Assembly (NCBI RefSeq): GCF_006152145.1
Contig: NZ_VDFV01000010.1
Location: forward strand, 1 to 64,000
Length of the DNA: 64,000 bases
Source of the DNA: Rubellimicrobium roseum
Lineage (GTDB): Bacteria > Pseudomonadota > Alphaproteobacteria > Rhodobacterales > Rhodobacteraceae
Direction: 5' to 3'
Of the stretch, positions 38,453 to 48,160 are shown piece by piece. Position 1 is the first letter of the stretch; every line of letters starts with the position of its first letter. The notes under the pieces were generated by a model. It saw only the letters and a list, made by a program, of their open reading frames with translations. It had not been told where the DNA came from and made no database searches. Made by a program: the position numbers and the translations under genes.

Positions 38453-38587
38453 GATGCACCCTCCTACGGCTTTTCCGCCTCATACCGGGGCAACCCGCGC
38501 GGGCGGAAGGAGGATGCGCCCCTTCGCGCCCAAAAGCGACATCCGCGACGCTTGCGCCGCTGCGCCCTTCGTCCTAAGGCCCGCCCC

Positions 38588-40171
38588 ATGACCCTTGACA
38601 CCGCCCAGATCGCCGCCCCGGACCACCAGCGCCTGCTGATCATCGACTTCGGCAGCCAGGTCACGCAACTGATCGCCCGCCGCCTGCGCGAGCTGAACGT
38701 TTATTGCGAGATCCACCCCTTCAACGCGGTCACGCCCGCGTTCATCCGGGATTTCGCCCCCCAGGCGGTGATCCTGTCGGGCGGCCCCGCCTCGGTCTTC
38801 GCCGAGGGCGCGCCGCTGCCGCCCCCCGACGTCTTCGAGCTGGGCGTGCCGGTGCTGGGCATCTGCTACGGCCAGCAGGCGATGATGCACATGCTGGGCG
38901 GCAAGGTGGAGTCGGGCCACGGCACCGCCGAGTTCGGCCGCGCCTTCGTGACGCCCACGGACGACACGCTCGACATCCTCAAGGGCTGGTTCCTGGAGGG
39001 CCGCGAAGAGGTCTGGATGAGCCACGGCGACCACGTGAGCCGCATCGCTCCCGGCTTCCGCGTCTACGGCACCTCGCCCAACGCCCCCTTCGCGATCACG
39101 GCGGATCCGGACCGGCACTTCTACGCCGTCCAGTTCCACCCCGAGGTCCACCACACCCCGAACGGCCGGACACTCTACCACAACTTCCTGCGCCTCGCGG
39201 GCTTCCGGGGCGACTGGACCATGGCTGGCTACCGCGACGAGGCCATCCGCAAGATCCGGGAGCAGGTGGGCGACTCCAAGGTGATCTGCGGCCTTTCAGG
39301 CGGCGTCGACTCCTCGGTGGCCGCCGTCCTGATCCACGAGGCCATCGGCGATCAGCTCACCTGCGTCTTCGTGGACCACGGCCTGCTGCGCAAGGGCGAG
39401 GCCGAGCAGGTCGTGAGTATGTTCCGCGACCACTACAACATCCCGCTGGTCCACGCCGACGAATCCGAGCGCTTCCTGACCGCGCTCGAAGGGCTCGACG
39501 ACCCCGAGGCCAAGCGCAAGACCATTGGCCGTCTGTTCATCGACGTGTTCCAGGAGCACGCCAAGGCCGTGGGCGGGGCCGAGTACCTGGCCCAGGGCAC
39601 GCTCTACCCGGACGTGATCGAGTCGGTCAGCTTCTCCGGCGGCCCATCGGTCACCATCAAGAGCCACCACAACGTGGGCGGCCTGCCCGAGAAGATGGGC
39701 CTCAAGCTCGTCGAGCCCCTGCGGGAGTTGTTCAAGGACGAGGTCCGGCAACTGGGCCGCGAGTTGGGACTGCCCGAGTCCTTCATCGGCCGCCACCCCT
39801 TCCCGGGTCCCGGCCTCGCGATCCGCTGCCCCGGCGCGGTGACTCGCGAGAAGCTGGCGATCCTGCGCGAGGCGGACGCGGTCTACATCGACCAGATCCG
39901 GAAGCACGGGCTCTACGACGAGATCTGGCAGGCCTTCGCGGCCATCCTGCCGATGCGGACCGTGGGCGTGATGGGCGACGGGCGGACCTACGACTACGCT
40001 CTGGCGCTCCGGGCGGTGACCTCCGTGGACGGCATGACCGCCGACTACTACCCGTTCACCCACGGGTTCCTGGGCGAGACCGCGACCCGCATCATCAACG
40101 AAGTGCGGGGAGTCAACCGGGTCTTCTACGACTGCACCTCCAAGCCGCCGGGCACCATCGAGCTCGAATAG
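38588..40171 (+). CDS. guaA: GMP synthase (glutamine-hydrolysing)
   Basis: Converts XMP to GMP using glutamine. The 527-aa protein has a class I amidotransferase domain with C93 ([11 protein letters not shown]) and H184/E186 (FHPEVHH). The ATP pyrophosphatase P-loop SGGVDSS is at 237-243, and the C-terminal dimerisation/XMP site ends in PPGTIELE. The start at 38588 ([23 protein letters not shown]) is chosen within a very long open frame that is only an artefact of antisense GC-rich codons. It is divergent from the mttB-like gene. Confidence 0.97.
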   Translation: MTLDTAQIAAPDHQRLLIIDFGSQVTQLIARRLRELNVYCEIHPFNAVTPAFIRDFAPQAVILSGGPASVFAEGAPLPPPDVFELGVPVLGICYGQQAMMHMLGGKVESGHGTAEFGRAFVTPTDDTLDILKGWFLEGREEVWMSHGDHVSRIAPGFRVYGTSPNAPFAITADPDRHFYAVQFHPEVHHTPNGRTLYHNFLRLAGFRGDWTMAGYRDEAIRKIREQVGDSKVICGLSGGVDSSVAAVLIHEAIGDQLTCVFVDHGLLRKGEAEQVVSMFRDHYNIPLVHADESERFLTALEGLDDPEAKRKTIGRLFIDVFQEHAKAVGGAEYLAQGTLYPDVIESVSFSGGPSVTIKSHHNVGGLPEKMGLKLVEPLRELFKDEVRQLGRELGLPESFIGRHPFPGPGLAIRCPGAVTREKLAILREADAVYIDQIRKHGLYDEIWQAFAAILPMRTVGVMGDGRTYDYALALRAVTSVDGMTADYYPFTHGFLGETATRIINEVRGVNRVFYDCTSKPPGTIELE

Positions 40172-40232
40172 AGCCTCTGGCGTCCCGCACCGCCCCGTGA
40201 TTGCCTCCCTTCGCCAACAGGGAGGACGGCAG

Positions 40233-41225
40233 ATGCAGGCGGTCAGGTTCATGGAGGTGGGGCGGGTCGAGCTGGGCGGCATCCCCGAGCCTTCGCCCGC
40301 GCGGGGCGAGGTGGTCGTGAAGGTCGCCCATGCCGGCGTCTGCGGGACCGACCGCCACATCCTCTGGGGCGAGTTCCCGAGCCGCCCGCCGGTCGTGCTG
40401 GGCCACGAGTTCGCGGGCACCGTGGTCGCCATAGGCGAGGGCGTCACGACCCACAGGGTCGGCGACCGCGTGGCCTGCGACCCCAACATCGCCTGCGGCG
40501 CCTGCCCGTCCTGCCTGCGGGGCCGGATCAACCTCTGCGAGAACCTCGTGGCCGTGGGCATCCAGCGCGACGGCGGCTTCGCCGAACTCAGCGGCATCCC
40601 CGCCCACCGCGCCATTCCCCTTCCCGAAGGCATGGGCCTGCGCGCCGCCGCCTTTTCCGAGCCCCTGGCCTGCTGCGTCCATGCCCTGGACATCGCGGCG
40701 ATCCGGCCCGGCGAGCGAGCCATCGTCATCGGCGGCGGGGTGATCGGGCTTCTCTGCGTCCAGCTCGCCCGCCTTGCCGGGGCCGAGGTCCTGCTCCTGA
40801 CCCGCTCGCCCGCCCGACAGCGGATCGGGGGCGACGTGGGCGCGCAGCACGCGGTCGCGTCACCCGTTGAGGCGCGCGCGCTCTGGCCGCGCGGGGCCGA
40901 CGTGGTGCTCGAATGCGCGGGCGTGGCCGAGACGATGACCGAGGCGCCGCAGCTGGCCGGCCGGGGCGGGCGCGTGGTGATCGTGGGCGTGCTTGCGCAA
41001 GGCGAGCAGATCGCCATCGAGCCCTTCGACCTCCTGGTACGCGAGGTGGACCTGCGCATGGCCTTCGTGAACCCCTTCACGCAGGCTCGCGCCATCGGCC
41101 TCCTCGCCTCGGGCGCAGTGCGGACCGATCCGCTGGTCACGCGCGAGGTCGGGCGAGAGGAGATCCCGGCGATCCTTCACGCCAAGCCTGGACCGACGGA
41201 GGTCAAGGTAATGGTGACGGCGTGA
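40233..41225 (+). CDS. Zinc-dependent alcohol dehydrogenase (MDR family)
   Basis: A 330-aa medium-chain dehydrogenase. The catalytic zinc site includes the Cys of HAGVCGTDRH and GHEFAGTVV. The four structural-zinc cysteines lie in CDPNIACGACPSCLRGRINLC. The Rossmann loop is IGGGVIGLLCVQLA. Related enzymes act on threonine, sorbitol or galactitol; specificity is not predictable. GGGAGG precedes the ATG. Its stop overlaps the GTG start of the DMT transporter gene, so the two are co-translated, which suggests export of a product or substrate of the dehydrogenase. Confidence 0.9.
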   Translation: MQAVRFMEVGRVELGGIPEPSPARGEVVVKVAHAGVCGTDRHILWGEFPSRPPVVLGHEFAGTVVAIGEGVTTHRVGDRVACDPNIACGACPSCLRGRINLCENLVAVGIQRDGGFAELSGIPAHRAIPLPEGMGLRAAAFSEPLACCVHALDIAAIRPGERAIVIGGGVIGLLCVQLARLAGAEVLLLTRSPARQRIGGDVGAQHAVASPVEARALWPRGADVVLECAGVAETMTEAPQLAGRGGRVVIVGVLAQGEQIAIEPFDLLVREVDLRMAFVNPFTQARAIGLLASGAVRTDPLVTREVGREEIPAILHAKPGPTEVKVMVTA

Positions 41226-42112
41226 CCGCCGTGCCCCGCAGCGGCACGGCGGTCGCCGCGCTCTGGATGACGGGCGCCATCGCCAGCTTCTCCCTGCTGG
41301 CGGTCGCAGGCCGGGCGGTCAGCGCCGATTTCGACACCTTCGAGATCATGCTTTATCGCAGTGGCCTCGGCGTGCTGATCGTGACGGCGCTCCTCGCGGC
41401 GTCGGGGCGGCTGGTCGAGGCCCGGCCGCACCGCCTGCCCTTCCACGGGCTGCGGAACGTCATCCACTTCACCGGGCAGAACCTCTGGTTCTACGCCCTG
41501 ACCGTCCTGCCGCTCGCGCAGGTCTTCGCGCTGGAGTTCACGACGCCGCTATGGGTGATCCTTCTCGCACCACTTGCACTGGGCGAGCGTCTGACCGGGC
41601 GGGGCCTCGTGGCAGGTGCGCTGGGCTTCGCGGGCGTGCTGATCGTGGCGCGGCCCGACTTCGGCGACCTGCATCCCGGCATCGCGGCGGCGGCGGCCTG
41701 CGCCGTTTGCTTCGCCGCCACCTCCATCATGACCAAGAAGCTCACCCGGACGCAGCCCGTCATCGGCATCCTATTCTGGCTGAACCTGCTCCAATTCGTG
41801 CTCGCGGCGATCACGGCTGGCTGGGACGGCGAGGTTCCTTTGCCGACCGCCGCCCACCTGCCCTGGCTCCTGCTCATCGGCGTCTCGGGCCTTGTCGCCC
41901 ATCTGTGCCTGACGAGCGCCCTGGGTGCCGCGCCCGCCTCTGTCGTGATGCCGCTCGACTTCCTCCGCCTTCCCGTGATCGCCGTCGTGGGCTGGGCCGC
42001 CTATGGCGAGCCGCTGGACATCCTCGTCTTCATCGGCGCAGCGCTCATCCTCGGGGGCAACCTTCTCACCCTTCAGCGACCCATCCCCGAGGAGGCTGCG
42101 GCGGGTCCATGA
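41222..42112 (+). CDS. EamA/DMT family transporter (first copy)
   Basis: A 296-aa inner-membrane protein of the drug/metabolite transporter superfamily with ten hydrophobic segments in two EamA repeats (IMLYRSGLGVLIVTALLAA and LAQVFALEFTTPLWVILLAPLALGERLT in the first, VVMPLDFLRLPVIAVVGWAAYGE in the second). The GTG at 41222 is chosen for its GTGA overlap with the alcohol dehydrogenase stop. Substrate unknown; amino-acid or S-adenosylmethionine-like efflux is common in the family. Confidence 0.87.
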   Translation: MTAVPRSGTAVAALWMTGAIASFSLLAVAGRAVSADFDTFEIMLYRSGLGVLIVTALLAASGRLVEARPHRLPFHGLRNVIHFTGQNLWFYALTVLPLAQVFALEFTTPLWVILLAPLALGERLTGRGLVAGALGFAGVLIVARPDFGDLHPGIAAAAACAVCFAATSIMTKKLTRTQPVIGILFWLNLLQFVLAAITAGWDGEVPLPTAAHLPWLLLIGVSGLVAHLCLTSALGAAPASVVMPLDFLRLPVIAVVGWAAYGEPLDILVFIGAALILGGNLLTLQRPIPEEAAAGP

Positions 42113-42188
42113 CGCGGCGTTTCCGTTGACGCAACTTCTGGTCGAGCGATGCTGAAGCCCAACAAAGAACATCCTGCCGGGAGGAGTC

Positions 42189-43397
42189 ATGAATAAGGTC
42201 GTGCCGGGCCTCGGGGCCTTGCTGCTTTCTACATCCCTAGCGAACGCCGGCGCGCTCGACCGCACCGGGCAGCCGGTGACGGCGCTCTTCGCCGAGGGCA
42301 CCACGGCCGAGCTGAGCTTCGGCTTCACGAGCCCCGACGTGCAGGGGACCCACACCAACCGGCTCAGCGGAGCGGCGACAGATTCGGGCAACGTCGGGGT
42401 CGACTTCACCCAGGTCACCCTGTCGTTCAAGACGGACCTCAACGACCGGCTCTCGGTGGCGGTGATCCTCGACCAGCCCTTCGGAGCCGACGTGGAATAT
42501 GGCGACGCCGGCCTCGGCTATCCGATCGGCGGCTCCAGGGCCGAGTTCGAGAGCAGCGGCCTCACCGCCTTGGCCCGCTATCGATTCAATGACGCCTTCA
42601 GCCTGCACGGCGGCGCGCGCCTTGTGCGGGTGGATGCCGACCTCCTCATAAACACTCTGATCCCGGTCGGCCCCACCGGCGTGCCGGTCGGCCCAGGCGA
42701 GATCCCGACCGGCGCGTCGCTCTTCAGCTACGATGCGGAATTCGACACCGACTCGGACGTGGGCTTCGTCCTGGGCGCCGCCTACGAGCGCCCCGACATC
42801 GCCCTGCGCGTGGCGCTCACCTATTCGAGCGAGACCGAGTTCACGCACGACACCACCTTCGCCCGGACCTTCGGCGGGGCCGCGATCCCGGGCGCCACCT
42901 CCGGCACGACCACCTACACCCTGCCGCAGTCCGTCAACCTCGAATTCCAGACGGGCATCGCGGCCGACACCCTGCTCTTCGGCTCCATCCGTTGGGCCGA
43001 CTGGTCCGAAACCGAGATCAGCGTGCCGGGCTATGCGCTGGGGGCGACCGACTTCAACCCGGTCGTCAGCTACGAGGGCGATTACGTCACCTACACCCTT
43101 GGCGTGGGCCGGCGGTTCAGCGACCGGCTCTCGGCTTCGGCCGCCGTGATCTACGAGCCGGGGGTCTTCTCGGACTTCGACCCCACCGATCCCCGGATCG
43201 GCGCGTCGAACCTCGCGCCGACCGACGGCCAACTCGGGATCCAGCTCGCGGCCAGCTACGCCGTCACCGACAACCTCGAGTTGGGCGGCGGCATCCGCTA
43301 CACCCGGCTTGGCGACGCGTCGACCCGGCGCATCGGCGCCGAGTTCGAGGACAACGACGCCTTGTCGCTGGGCCTGAGGGCAGCCTACCGCTTCTGA
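42189..43397 (+). CDS. FadL/OmpP1-type outer membrane protein
   Basis: An outer-membrane beta-barrel of 402 aa with a cleavable signal peptide (MNKVVPGLGALLLSTSLANA). The mature part starts GALDRTGQPVTALFAEGTTAEL and contains alternating strands (VGVDFTQVTLSFKTDLNDRLS, YTLGVGRRFSDRLSASAAVIYEP) and ends in the aromatic C-terminus LRAAYRF required for barrel insertion. FadL proteins admit long-chain fatty acids or other hydrophobic molecules. It has an AGGAG ribosome binding site and a strong hairpin after the stop. Confidence 0.9.
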   Translation: MNKVVPGLGALLLSTSLANAGALDRTGQPVTALFAEGTTAELSFGFTSPDVQGTHTNRLSGAATDSGNVGVDFTQVTLSFKTDLNDRLSVAVILDQPFGADVEYGDAGLGYPIGGSRAEFESSGLTALARYRFNDAFSLHGGARLVRVDADLLINTLIPVGPTGVPVGPGEIPTGASLFSYDAEFDTDSDVGFVLGAAYERPDIALRVALTYSSETEFTHDTTFARTFGGAAIPGATSGTTTYTLPQSVNLEFQTGIAADTLLFGSIRWADWSETEISVPGYALGATDFNPVVSYEGDYVTYTLGVGRRFSDRLSASAAVIYEPGVFSDFDPTDPRIGASNLAPTDGQLGIQLAASYAVTDNLELGGGIRYTRLGDASTRRIGAEFEDNDALSLGLRAAYRF

Positions 43398-43402
43398 CGC
43401 TC

Positions 43403-43437
43403 TGCGGCGCGACCCGCACGATCCGGGTTGCGCCGCA
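43403..43437 (+). terminator. Long hairpin after the FadL-type gene
   Basis: A 14-bp stem: TGCGGCGCGACCCG (43403-43416) pairs with CGGGTTGCGCCGCA (43424-43437) with one G-T wobble and a 7-nt loop. There is no T-run. It lies 26 bases before the next gene. Confidence 0.65.
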
Positions 43438-43463
43438 CGGCGCTTTGCGGTGATTGAGCGGCC

Positions 43464-44387
43464 ATGATCGAGCAGAAGAGCATGACCGCCGCCGCATGGG
43501 TCGAGATGGCCCTGCTGGGCTCCATCTGGGGCGGGTCCTTCCTGTCGAATCACGTGGCGCTGGAAGAGGCGGGAGTGGCCACCACCGTGGCCATGCGCGT
43601 CCTGGGCGCGGGCCTCGTTCTCTGGGCCGTGGTGCGGGCGCGCGGCCTTTCCATCCCGCGCGAGCCGCGCGTCTGGGGTGCCTTCCTCGTGATGGGTATT
43701 CTCAACAACGCCCTGCCCTTCAGCCTCATCACCTGGGGGCAGCTCAACATCGAATCGGGGCTGGCGGCGATCCTGAATGCCTCGACGGCGATCTTGGGCG
43801 TGCTGGTCGCGGCGCTCGTGTTCCGGGACGAGCGGCTGACCGCGCGCAAGGCGCTGGGCGTGGGCCTGGGCTTCCTCGGCGTCGTCGCGGTGATCGGACC
43901 CTCGGCGCTGGGCAGCTTCGACCTCACCTCGCTCGCGCAGCTCGCCATTCTCGGCGCGGCACTGAGCTACGCCGTCTCGGGCGCCTTCGCCCGCGTGGCG
44001 ACCCAGGGCATCGCGCCCGAGGTCGCGGCAGCCGGAATGCTGACGGCCTCCTCCCTCATCATGGTTCCGGCGGCTCTGTTCCTCGACGGGATGCCCGACC
44101 GCGCCTGGTCCTGGCCCACCTGGGCCGCGCTCGCCTATCTCGCGCTCATGGCCTCGGCGCTGGCCTATCTGCTCTTCTATCGGCTCCTTCGCCGCGTGGG
44201 CGCCGGGAACACCTCAGTTGTAACGATGCTGGTTCCTCCGGTGGCGATCCTCCTCGGCGCCGTGGTGCTGGACGAAAGCCTTCCCCTGCGCGCCTTCGGC
44301 GGCTTCGCGCTCCTGGCGCTGGGGCTCATCATACTGGACGGGCGGCTGTTCCGGCGGCCCGACGAAACGGGGACGACGGCGGGATGA
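43464..44387 (+). CDS. EamA/DMT family transporter (second copy)
   Basis: A 307-aa ten-helix transporter. Two EamA repeats are seen (WVEMALLGSIWGGSFLSNHVAL..., LAQLAILGAALSYAVSGAFAR...). Unlike the first DMT gene at 41222 it retains the classic RhaT-type motif GSIWGGSF. The two copies are not close paralogues by eye. It overlaps the downstream ATPase by four bases, which suggests that the ATPase is functionally tied to it or simply in the same unit. Confidence 0.88.
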   Translation: MIEQKSMTAAAWVEMALLGSIWGGSFLSNHVALEEAGVATTVAMRVLGAGLVLWAVVRARGLSIPREPRVWGAFLVMGILNNALPFSLITWGQLNIESGLAAILNASTAILGVLVAALVFRDERLTARKALGVGLGFLGVVAVIGPSALGSFDLTSLAQLAILGAALSYAVSGAFARVATQGIAPEVAAAGMLTASSLIMVPAALFLDGMPDRAWSWPTWAALAYLALMASALAYLLFYRLLRRVGAGNTSVVTMLVPPVAILLGAVVLDESLPLRAFGGFALLALGLIILDGRLFRRPDETGTTAG

Positions 44388-45259
44388 TCTACGCCAACGC
44401 GGAGGAGTGGCTGCGCGCCACGAAGCGGCACGTGCTGCTGTTCGGGATGTCGGGCCTGGGTAAGACCCATGTCGCCAAGTGCCTGCGCGGCGCGGGTGGC
44501 TGGTTCCACTACTCGGTCGACTACCGGATCGGCACCCGCTACATGGGCGAGCTGATCGCCGACAACGCCAAGCGCGAGGCCATGAAGGTCCCCTTCCTGC
44601 GCGAGCTGCTGCTGTCGGACTCGATCTACATCGGGTCGAACATCACCTTCGACAACCTGGACCCGGTCTCGACATACCTGGGCAAGCCCGGCGACCCGGC
44701 CCGGGGAGGCCTCCCCTTCGCCGAGTACCAGCGCCGGCAGGCCGAGTTCCGCGAGGCGGAGGTCGCGGCCCTCCTCGACACTGGCCGCTTCATCGACCGG
44801 GCCGAGGCGCTCTACGGCTACCCCCATTTCATTTGCGACACCGGGGGATCGATCTGCGAATGGGTGGACCCCGAGGACCCGCGCGACCCGGTCCTGACGG
44901 CTCTGGCCTCGCGCTGCCTGATGGTCTGGATCGAGGGCTCCGAGGCCCACACCGCCGAGCTCGTGCGCCGCTTCGACAAGGCCCCGAAGCCGATGTGCTA
45001 TCGGCCCGACTTTCTCCTGGCTCAATGGCAGGCCTATCTCGACCTCAAGGGTGTGGCCGAGGACCAGGTGGACCCCGACGACTTCATTCGCTTCACCTAT
45101 GCCGCAGCGCTCGCCCACCGGCAGCCGCTCTATGCGGCGATGGCGCGAAACTGGGGGATCACCGTCAGGGCCGAGGACATGGCCCGCGTCAACGACGAAG
45201 CGGCCTTCGTCGAGGTGGTGGCCGGCGCGATGCGGGAGCGAATGCGCGGCGCGGCATAG
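44384..45259 (+). CDS. Uncharacterised P-loop ATPase
   Basis: A 291-aa soluble protein beginning MIYANAEEWLRATKRHVLLFGMSGLGKTHVA. The Walker A is GMSGLGKTH at 21-29. The later part, with FICDTGGSICEWVDPEDPRDPVL and CLMVWIEGSEAHTAELVRRFDKAPKPM, resembles nucleoside/phosphotransferase kinases of the P-loop fold more than AAA+ machines. Similar proteins are widespread but unstudied in Rhodobacteraceae. It overlaps the DMT transporter gene by ATGA. No function can be assigned. Confidence 0.75.
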   Translation: MIYANAEEWLRATKRHVLLFGMSGLGKTHVAKCLRGAGGWFHYSVDYRIGTRYMGELIADNAKREAMKVPFLRELLLSDSIYIGSNITFDNLDPVSTYLGKPGDPARGGLPFAEYQRRQAEFREAEVAALLDTGRFIDRAEALYGYPHFICDTGGSICEWVDPEDPRDPVLTALASRCLMVWIEGSEAHTAELVRRFDKAPKPMCYRPDFLLAQWQAYLDLKGVAEDQVDPDDFIRFTYAAALAHRQPLYAAMARNWGITVRAEDMARVNDEAAFVEVVAGAMRERMRGAA

Positions 45260-45333
45260 CGGCCATGCCCGAGGGGGCCCTTGCGGGTTCCCGCGCTTTT
45301 ACCTAAGTTCCCGGCTTTCCCGAGGTTTTCCCG

Positions 45334-46263
45334 ATGCCCATCAAGCTGCCCGCCGACCTGCCCGCCTTCGACGTCCTTACCCGTGAAGGGGTCATGGTCA
45401 TGTCCGAGTCCCGGGCCGCGCGGCAGGACATCCGGCCGCTGCGCATCGGGCTTCTCAACCTCATGCCCAAGAAGATCCAGACCGAAACGCAGTTCGCGCG
45501 TCTCGTGGGCTCGACCCCGCTCCAGATCGAGCTGTCGCTCATTCGCATGACCGAGCACCAGACCAAGACCACCGCCTCCGAGCACATGGAGCAGTTCTAC
45601 CGTCCCTTCGCCGAGGTCGCAGAGTCGGGCGAGAAGCTCGACGGCCTGATCGTCACTGGCGCACCGGTGGAGCACCTGCCCTTCGAGGAGGTCACGTACT
45701 GGGACGAGCTGCAACAGGTCTTCGACTGGACGCAGACCCATGTCCATTCCACCTTCGGCGTCTGCTGGGGCGGGATGGCCATGGCCTACCACTTCCATGG
45801 CGTGCAGAAACACATGCTGGAGGACAAGGCCTTCGGGCTGTTCCGCCACCGCGCGACCGAGCCGGCCTCCCCCTTCCTGCGCGGCTTCTCGGACGACCTG
45901 CTCGTGCCGGTCAGCCGCTGGACCGAGATGAAGCGCACGGAGATGGAGGCGGCGGGCCTCCGGACCCTTCTGCACTCCGATGAGGTCGGGCCCTGCCTGG
46001 TCGAGGACGAGGGCCAGCGCGCCCTCTACATCTTCAACCACCTCGAATACGACAGCGACACGCTCAAGCAGGAGTACGACCGCGACGTCGAGGCGGGCGC
46101 GAAGATCCGGCTGCCGCGCGACTACTATCCCGACGACGATCCCTCCCGCGCGCCCTCGAACCGCTGGAGAAGCCACGCGCATCTCCTCTACGGCAACTGG
46201 ATCAACGAAATCTATCAAACGACGCCCTACGACCTGGCCGAGATCGGCGCGAAGGCGGCATGA
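45334..46263 (+). CDS. metA: Homoserine O-acyltransferase MetA (acetyl-CoA type by active-site Glu)
   Basis: The first committed enzyme of methionine synthesis, 309 aa. The nucleophile C144 is in FGVCWGG, and the catalytic His/Glu region is in FRHRAT and the FNHLEYDS block. The position that sets acyl-CoA preference is E113 ([14 protein letters not shown]). E. coli succinyltransferase has Gly there, and the Glu form uses acetyl-CoA, so this is probably a homoserine O-acetyltransferase. It overlaps the following alpha/beta hydrolase gene (ATGA). Confidence 0.94.
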   Translation: MPIKLPADLPAFDVLTREGVMVMSESRAARQDIRPLRIGLLNLMPKKIQTETQFARLVGSTPLQIELSLIRMTEHQTKTTASEHMEQFYRPFAEVAESGEKLDGLIVTGAPVEHLPFEEVTYWDELQQVFDWTQTHVHSTFGVCWGGMAMAYHFHGVQKHMLEDKAFGLFRHRATEPASPFLRGFSDDLLVPVSRWTEMKRTEMEAAGLRTLLHSDEVGPCLVEDEGQRALYIFNHLEYDSDTLKQEYDRDVEAGAKIRLPRDYYPDDDPSRAPSNRWRSHAHLLYGNWINEIYQTTPYDLAEIGAKAA

Positions 46264-47231
46264 TCGGCTGGGCCGCGCTGGGCTTGGCCACAGGCGGCGT
46301 GGCGGTGACGGAGGTCCGCGCCGCTCGCCGCGAGCGTGCCGCAGGGGCCGCCTTCCCGCCCGAGGGCGAGATGCTCGACGTGGATGGTCGGCGCGTCCAT
46401 GTGGTGGTGCGCGGCTGCGGTCCCGACCTCGTCCTGATCCATGGCGCTTCGGGCAACGCGCGCGACATGACGATGGGGCTCGTGGACCGGCTGACGGATC
46501 GTTATCGCGTCACCGTCTTCGACCGCCCGCGGTTGGGCTACACCGACCGTGCGCGGCCAGGTCTCGACCGGGTCTGGAGCCGCGAAGGCGAAACGCCTCA
46601 GGAACAGGCGATGCTCCTTCTGGCCGCGGCGAGGCAGCTCGGGCTCAGGCAGCCCATCGTCATGGGTCATTCGCTGGGTGGAGCCGTGGCGCTGGCTTGG
46701 GCCCTGGCCGACCCGGAAGGAATATCCGCTGTGGTGGACGTCTCGGGCGTCTCCATGCCCTGGCCCGGTACGCTCGACCGCATTTACCGGATCAACGGCT
46801 CGATCGCCGGCGGGGCGCTGCTGCCACCCTTGTTGGCCGCCTTCGCGCCGCAGCGGGCCGCCGACATGGCGCTGGCCGCGATCTTCGACCCCGACCCGGT
46901 TCCGCCCGACTATGCCTCGCGCATCGGCGTCGGACTGACGCTGCGCCGCGGCTCGATCCGAGCCAACGCCCGTCAGGTCGTCTGCCTCCGCGTGGCCGTC
47001 CTGGAGATGTCCCGGCACTACGCGAGCCTCTCCATGCCGGTCGAGATCGTGCACGGCGAAGCCGACATCATCGTTCCGCCCACGATTCATTCGGTGCCCC
47101 TGTCGCGCCTCGTGCCGAGCGCGAATCTTGTGCTGCTGCCCGGCGTGGGCCACATGCCCCATCATTCCCGGCCCGAGGCGGTGGTGGCTGCCATCGACCG
47201 CGCCTGCGTCCGAGCCACCCTGCGTGGTTGA
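46260..47231 (+). CDS. Alpha/beta hydrolase
   Basis: A 323-aa hydrolase. The oxyanion region is [13 protein letters not shown], the nucleophile elbow is [12 protein letters not shown], and the catalytic His is in [12 protein letters not shown]. The acid residue is likely the Asp of [10 protein letters not shown] short N-terminal hydrophobic segment ([19 protein letters not shown]) suggests membrane anchoring. It overlaps metA and precedes ppk2. The substrate is unknown; homoserine-related activity is not implied merely by coupling to metA. Confidence 0.88.
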   Translation: MIGWAALGLATGGVAVTEVRAARRERAAGAAFPPEGEMLDVDGRRVHVVVRGCGPDLVLIHGASGNARDMTMGLVDRLTDRYRVTVFDRPRLGYTDRARPGLDRVWSREGETPQEQAMLLLAAARQLGLRQPIVMGHSLGGAVALAWALADPEGISAVVDVSGVSMPWPGTLDRIYRINGSIAGGALLPPLLAAFAPQRAADMALAAIFDPDPVPPDYASRIGVGLTLRRGSIRANARQVVCLRVAVLEMSRHYASLSMPVEIVHGEADIIVPPTIHSVPLSRLVPSANLVLLPGVGHMPHHSRPEAVVAAIDRACVRATLRG

Positions 47232-47277
47232 ACGCCCGCTCCGGCCCCCCATAGTTACGGGGAAGGAGGACGATCCC

Positions 47278-48159
47278 ATGGACCTGCCACTCGACGGGGC
47301 GATCAGCCGCTACTTCCGCGACGAGGCGCCCGAGGAGGTCCGTCACCGGATCGATCTCGCGGACGAGGACGATGTGCTCAACCCGCGCTATCCCTATCCC
47401 GAGAAGATGAAGCGCAAGGATTACGAAACGCAGATGCAGGCCCTGCAGGTGGAGCTGGTCCGCTTCCAGGCCTGGGTAAAGGAGTCTGGCGCGCGTGTGG
47501 CCGTCGTCTTCGAGGGGCGCGACGCGGCCGGCAAGGGCGGCGCGATCAAAGCCTTCAGCGAGAACCTCAACCCGCGTGGCGCCCGCGTGGTGGCGCTCCA
47601 GAAGCCCACCGAGATCGAGGCGGGCCAGTGGTACTTCCAGCGCTACATCGCCCAGCTTCCCACCGCCGGCGAGATCGTGCTCTTCGACCGCTCCTGGTAC
47701 AACCGCGGCGTGGTCGAGCACGTGTTCGGCTTCTGCACGCCTGAAAGCCGTGCCCACTGGTTCGAGCAGGTCGGCCCCTTCGAGGAGATGCTGGTGAACG
47801 AGGGCATCCACCTGTTCAAGTTCTGGCTGAACGTCGGCCGGGCGACTCAGCTCGAACGCTTTCTCGCGCGCGAGCGCGATCCACTTAAGCAGTGGAAGCT
47901 GTCCTGGATCGATGCCGAGGGCCTCCGGCGCTGGGACGACTACTCGGCCGCCATTGCCGAGACGCTGATCCGCACCCATTCCGGCCGCGCCCCCTGGACG
48001 GTGCTGCGCGCCGACGACAAGCGACGGACGCGGCTCAATCTCATCCGCTCGGTGCTCGCGCCCATCTCCTACGCCCGAAAGGACCCCACCGCCGTGGGCG
48101 TGCTGGACCCCCGGATCGTTGGCGGGCCCGAGGTCGTGACGTCGGGCGGAGGCGTCTGA
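47278..48159 (+). CDS. ppk2: Polyphosphate kinase 2
   Basis: Transfers phosphate between polyphosphate and nucleotides, typically making GTP/GDP or ATP from poly-P. The 293-aa single-domain protein has Walker A GRDAAGKGG (80-88) and the Walker B block DRSWYNRG (D137), plus a lid region with arginines (RFLARERDPLKQWKLS). The single-domain length is typical of one-domain PPK2. GGAAGGAGG precedes the ATG. The TetR gene begins one base after its stop region, so they are likely co-transcribed. Confidence 0.94.
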   Translation: MDLPLDGAISRYFRDEAPEEVRHRIDLADEDDVLNPRYPYPEKMKRKDYETQMQALQVELVRFQAWVKESGARVAVVFEGRDAAGKGGAIKAFSENLNPRGARVVALQKPTEIEAGQWYFQRYIAQLPTAGEIVLFDRSWYNRGVVEHVFGFCTPESRAHWFEQVGPFEEMLVNEGIHLFKFWLNVGRATQLERFLARERDPLKQWKLSWIDAEGLRRWDDYSAAIAETLIRTHSGRAPWTVLRADDKRRTRLNLIRSVLAPISYARKDPTAVGVLDPRIVGGPEVVTSGGGV

Positions 48160-48160
48160 G

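Noticed and set aside
36554-40171. A 1205-codon open frame on the plus strand running through the mttB-like gene into guaA
   Set aside because: It is open because GC-rich antisense codons rarely form stops. The only real protein is guaA from 38588. The upstream part translates the mttB-like gene backwards and is Arg/His-rich.
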